This document shows positions 5,338 to 6,714 of a DNA stretch of 6,714 nt, in pieces (positions within the stretch are counted from its first letter, which is position 1; each line of letters starts with the position of its first letter). Source of the stretch: Chitinophagaceae bacterium. Lineage in GTDB: Bacteria; Bacteroidota; Bacteroidia; Chitinophagales; Chitinophagaceae. The position numbers and the translations under genes are program-made. The stretch spans positions 1 to 6,714 of the forward strand of contig CANGEZ010000117.1 in the NCBI GenBank assembly GCA_947452875.1, written 5' to 3'. Under the pieces are notes generated by a model. The model was given only the letters and a program-made list of their open reading frames with translations. It was not told the origin of the DNA and did not search any database.

Positions 5338-6714
5338 TTAATGAGCAGCAAGCCAATTGTCTCCTGATCCAATTTCTGCATCAGTAGGAACGTGGTTAGG
5401 AAGTTGAAGTGCATTTTGCATACACTCCAATATTACAGGTTTCACTAGATCCATTTCAGATTTCAATACGTCAAATACCAATTCATCATGTACCTGCAAC
5501 AACATTTTAGATTTGAAATTTTTCTTTTTAAAAGCGTCATGAATATTAATCATGGCGAGTTTTATCATATCAGCAGCTGTTCCCTGAATTGGAGAGTTGA
5601 TGGCATTTCTTTCCGCAAATCCACGTACGGTAAAATTTGAGGAAGTAATATCTTTCAACCAGCGCTTTCTACCCATCAGCGTTTGTACATAACCGTTTGC
5701 TTTGGCAAAAGCAATCGTGTCATCCATATATTTTTGAATGTTGGGGAATTGCTTTTTATAATTGTCTATGATTTCTTTGGCTTCTGTTCTTGAAATGCCG
5801 AGATTTTCAGATAAGCCAAATGCACCTTGTCCGTAGATGATACCGAAGTTCACGCTCTTTGCTTTATAACGCATTTCTTTAGTTACTTCTTTTTCTTCTA
5901 CATTAAAAACTTTTGCGGCAGTTGCTGTATGAATATCTTTTCCTGTTTTGAACGCTTCACACATGTTTTCATCACCGCTGATGGCGGCAACAATTCTCAA
6001 TTCAATTTGAGAGTAATCGGCAGATACCAGCACATGGTTTTCATCGCGTGGAATAAAAGCTTTTCTAATCTCTCTTCCTTTATCAGTTCTTATCGGAATG
6101 TTTTGAAGATTTGGATTGTTGCTGCTTAGTCTGCCTGTAACCGCTACAGCCTGAGCATAACTGGTATGAACCCTTCCGGTTTTAGGATTGATCAACAATG
6201 GCAGTGTATCAACATAAGTAGATTTCAATTTTGCCAATTCTCTGTAAGTTAAAATGTCGTCACAGATTTTATGTTGAACAGCGAGTTTGGTTAAAATATC
6301 TTCTCCAGTTGCATACTGACCTGTTTTTGTTTTCTTGGCTTTAGGATCGAGTTTGAGTTTTTCGAATAACACTTCTCCCAATTGTTTTGGAGATGCCAAA
6401 TTGAAACGCACACCCGCTTGTTCATATACTTGCTCTTCCGCTTTTTTCTCTTCTACTTCAAGTTCTTTCGAATAATTATTTAAAAAATTGACATCCACTT
6501 TAATACCTTCAAATTCCATATCCACCAACACTTTTACCAAAGGATTCTCTACTTCTTCAAAAACCTTTTCCACTTCACTGGATTTCATTTTTGGTTCAAA
6601 GAGATGTTTCAATTGTAAAGTAATATCAGCATCTTCACCCGCATATTCTTTTATTTTCTCCAGTTCCACATCTCTCATGTTTCCTTGGTTCTTTCCTTTT
6701 TTGCCAATCAACTC
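5338..6714 (-). CDS. polA: DNA polymerase I, C-terminal half (partial, 5' end beyond window)
   Basis: The frame is open to the right edge, so only about the last 458 codons of a protein of roughly 930 residues are present; the 5'-nuclease domain and most of the 3'-5' exonuclease domain lie outside. Numbering from the Leu codon at 6711-6709, the end of the exonuclease domain shows the Exo III motif YAGED (Tyr23, Asp27), consistent with proofreading. Family A polymerase motifs follow: TGRLSS (192-197), motif A SADYSQIELR (230-239, metal ligand Asp232), motif B/O-helix from Arg281 through Lys285 and Phe289 to Tyr293 (KSVNFGIIYG), and motif C QVHDELV (406-412, Asp409). The protein ends GSGDNWLAAH, close to the E. 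coli ending. Phe289 is at the position that governs discrimination against dideoxynucleotides. It replicates Okazaki-fragment gaps and fills repair patches in the cytoplasm. All visible catalytic residues are intact. The first visible Leu is an internal codon, not a start. Confidence 0.97.
   Translation of the reverse strand, partial: ELIGKKGKNQGNMRDVELEKIKEYAGEDADITLQLKHLFEPKMKSSEVEKVFEEVENPLVKVLVDMEFEGIKVDVNFLNNYSKELEVEEKKAEEQVYEQAGVRFNLASPKQLGEVLFEKLKLDPKAKKTKTGQYATGEDILTKLAVQHKICDDILTYRELAKLKSTYVDTLPLLINPKTGRVHTSYAQAVAVTGRLSSNNPNLQNIPIRTDKGREIRKAFIPRDENHVLVSADYSQIELRIVAAISGDENMCEAFKTGKDIHTATAAKVFNVEEKEVTKEMRYKAKSVNFGIIYGQGAFGLSENLGISRTEAKEIIDNYKKQFPNIQKYMDDTIAFAKANGYVQTLMGRKRWLKDITSSNFTVRGFAERNAINSPIQGTAADMIKLAMINIHDAFKKKNFKSKMLLQVHDELVFDVLKSEMDLVKPVILECMQNALQLPNHVPTDAEIGSGDNWLAAH

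Noticed and set aside
5327..5356. Longer start (Met at 5356) for the dsbA-like gene
   Set aside because: It would overlap the polA 3' end and add MACCSLIKIK, which precedes the natural first strand of the fold; the Met at 5326 gives normal operon spacing.
5827..6129. 100-codon + strand open frame within polA
   Set aside because: It is antisense to the conserved polymerase motifs A and B; the frame is an artefact of polA codon use.

Overview
The window looks like chromosomal DNA from a member of the Bacteroidota, most likely near Chitinophagales/Sphingobacteriia. The basis is the AT-rich composition, a secreted protein ending in a type IX secretion (T9SS) sorting domain, a TAnnTTTG promoter motif with little Shine-Dalgarno signal, and intergenic repeats of kinds I recognise from that phylum. 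The exact lineage is inference. The DNA carries no transposase, integrase, CRISPR array, tRNA or rRNA that I can see.

Left part (1-2135, + strand): a two-domain KaiC-family ATPase is followed 27 bp later by a small unrecognised protein with one C-terminal membrane helix. They probably form an operon. No kaiA, kaiB or histidine kinase is visible. Upstream of kaiC there is a short inverted repeat and a duplicated start-codon context.

Middle (2136-3050): a 312-bp gap holds two dispersed repeat relics and a clear Bacteroidota -7 promoter motif. That promoter drives a DUF1801-family protein (2448-2912). This gene converges on a minus-strand T9SS cargo gene, and a structured intergenic repeat sits between them.

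Right part (3051-6714, - strand): a T9SS-exported surface or extracellular protein (3051-4421) is followed, going right, by two more copies of the same structured repeat. Beyond them lie a cytoplasmic DsbA-family thiol oxidoreductase (4685-5326) and, 11 bp upstream of it in transcription order, the C-terminal half of DNA polymerase I (polA, running off the right edge). polA and the dsbA-like gene look like an operon.

The most noteworthy pattern is the three-copy composite repeat at 2951, 4516 and 4601. Each copy has two small hairpins, and two copies carry a 7-bp tandem tail. All lie in the same orientation, and two copies sit directly after stop codons of minus-strand genes. One copy shows a paired substitution that preserves a hairpin stem. 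The second noteworthy item is the KaiC homologue paired with a tail-anchored membrane protein instead of the usual Kai partners.
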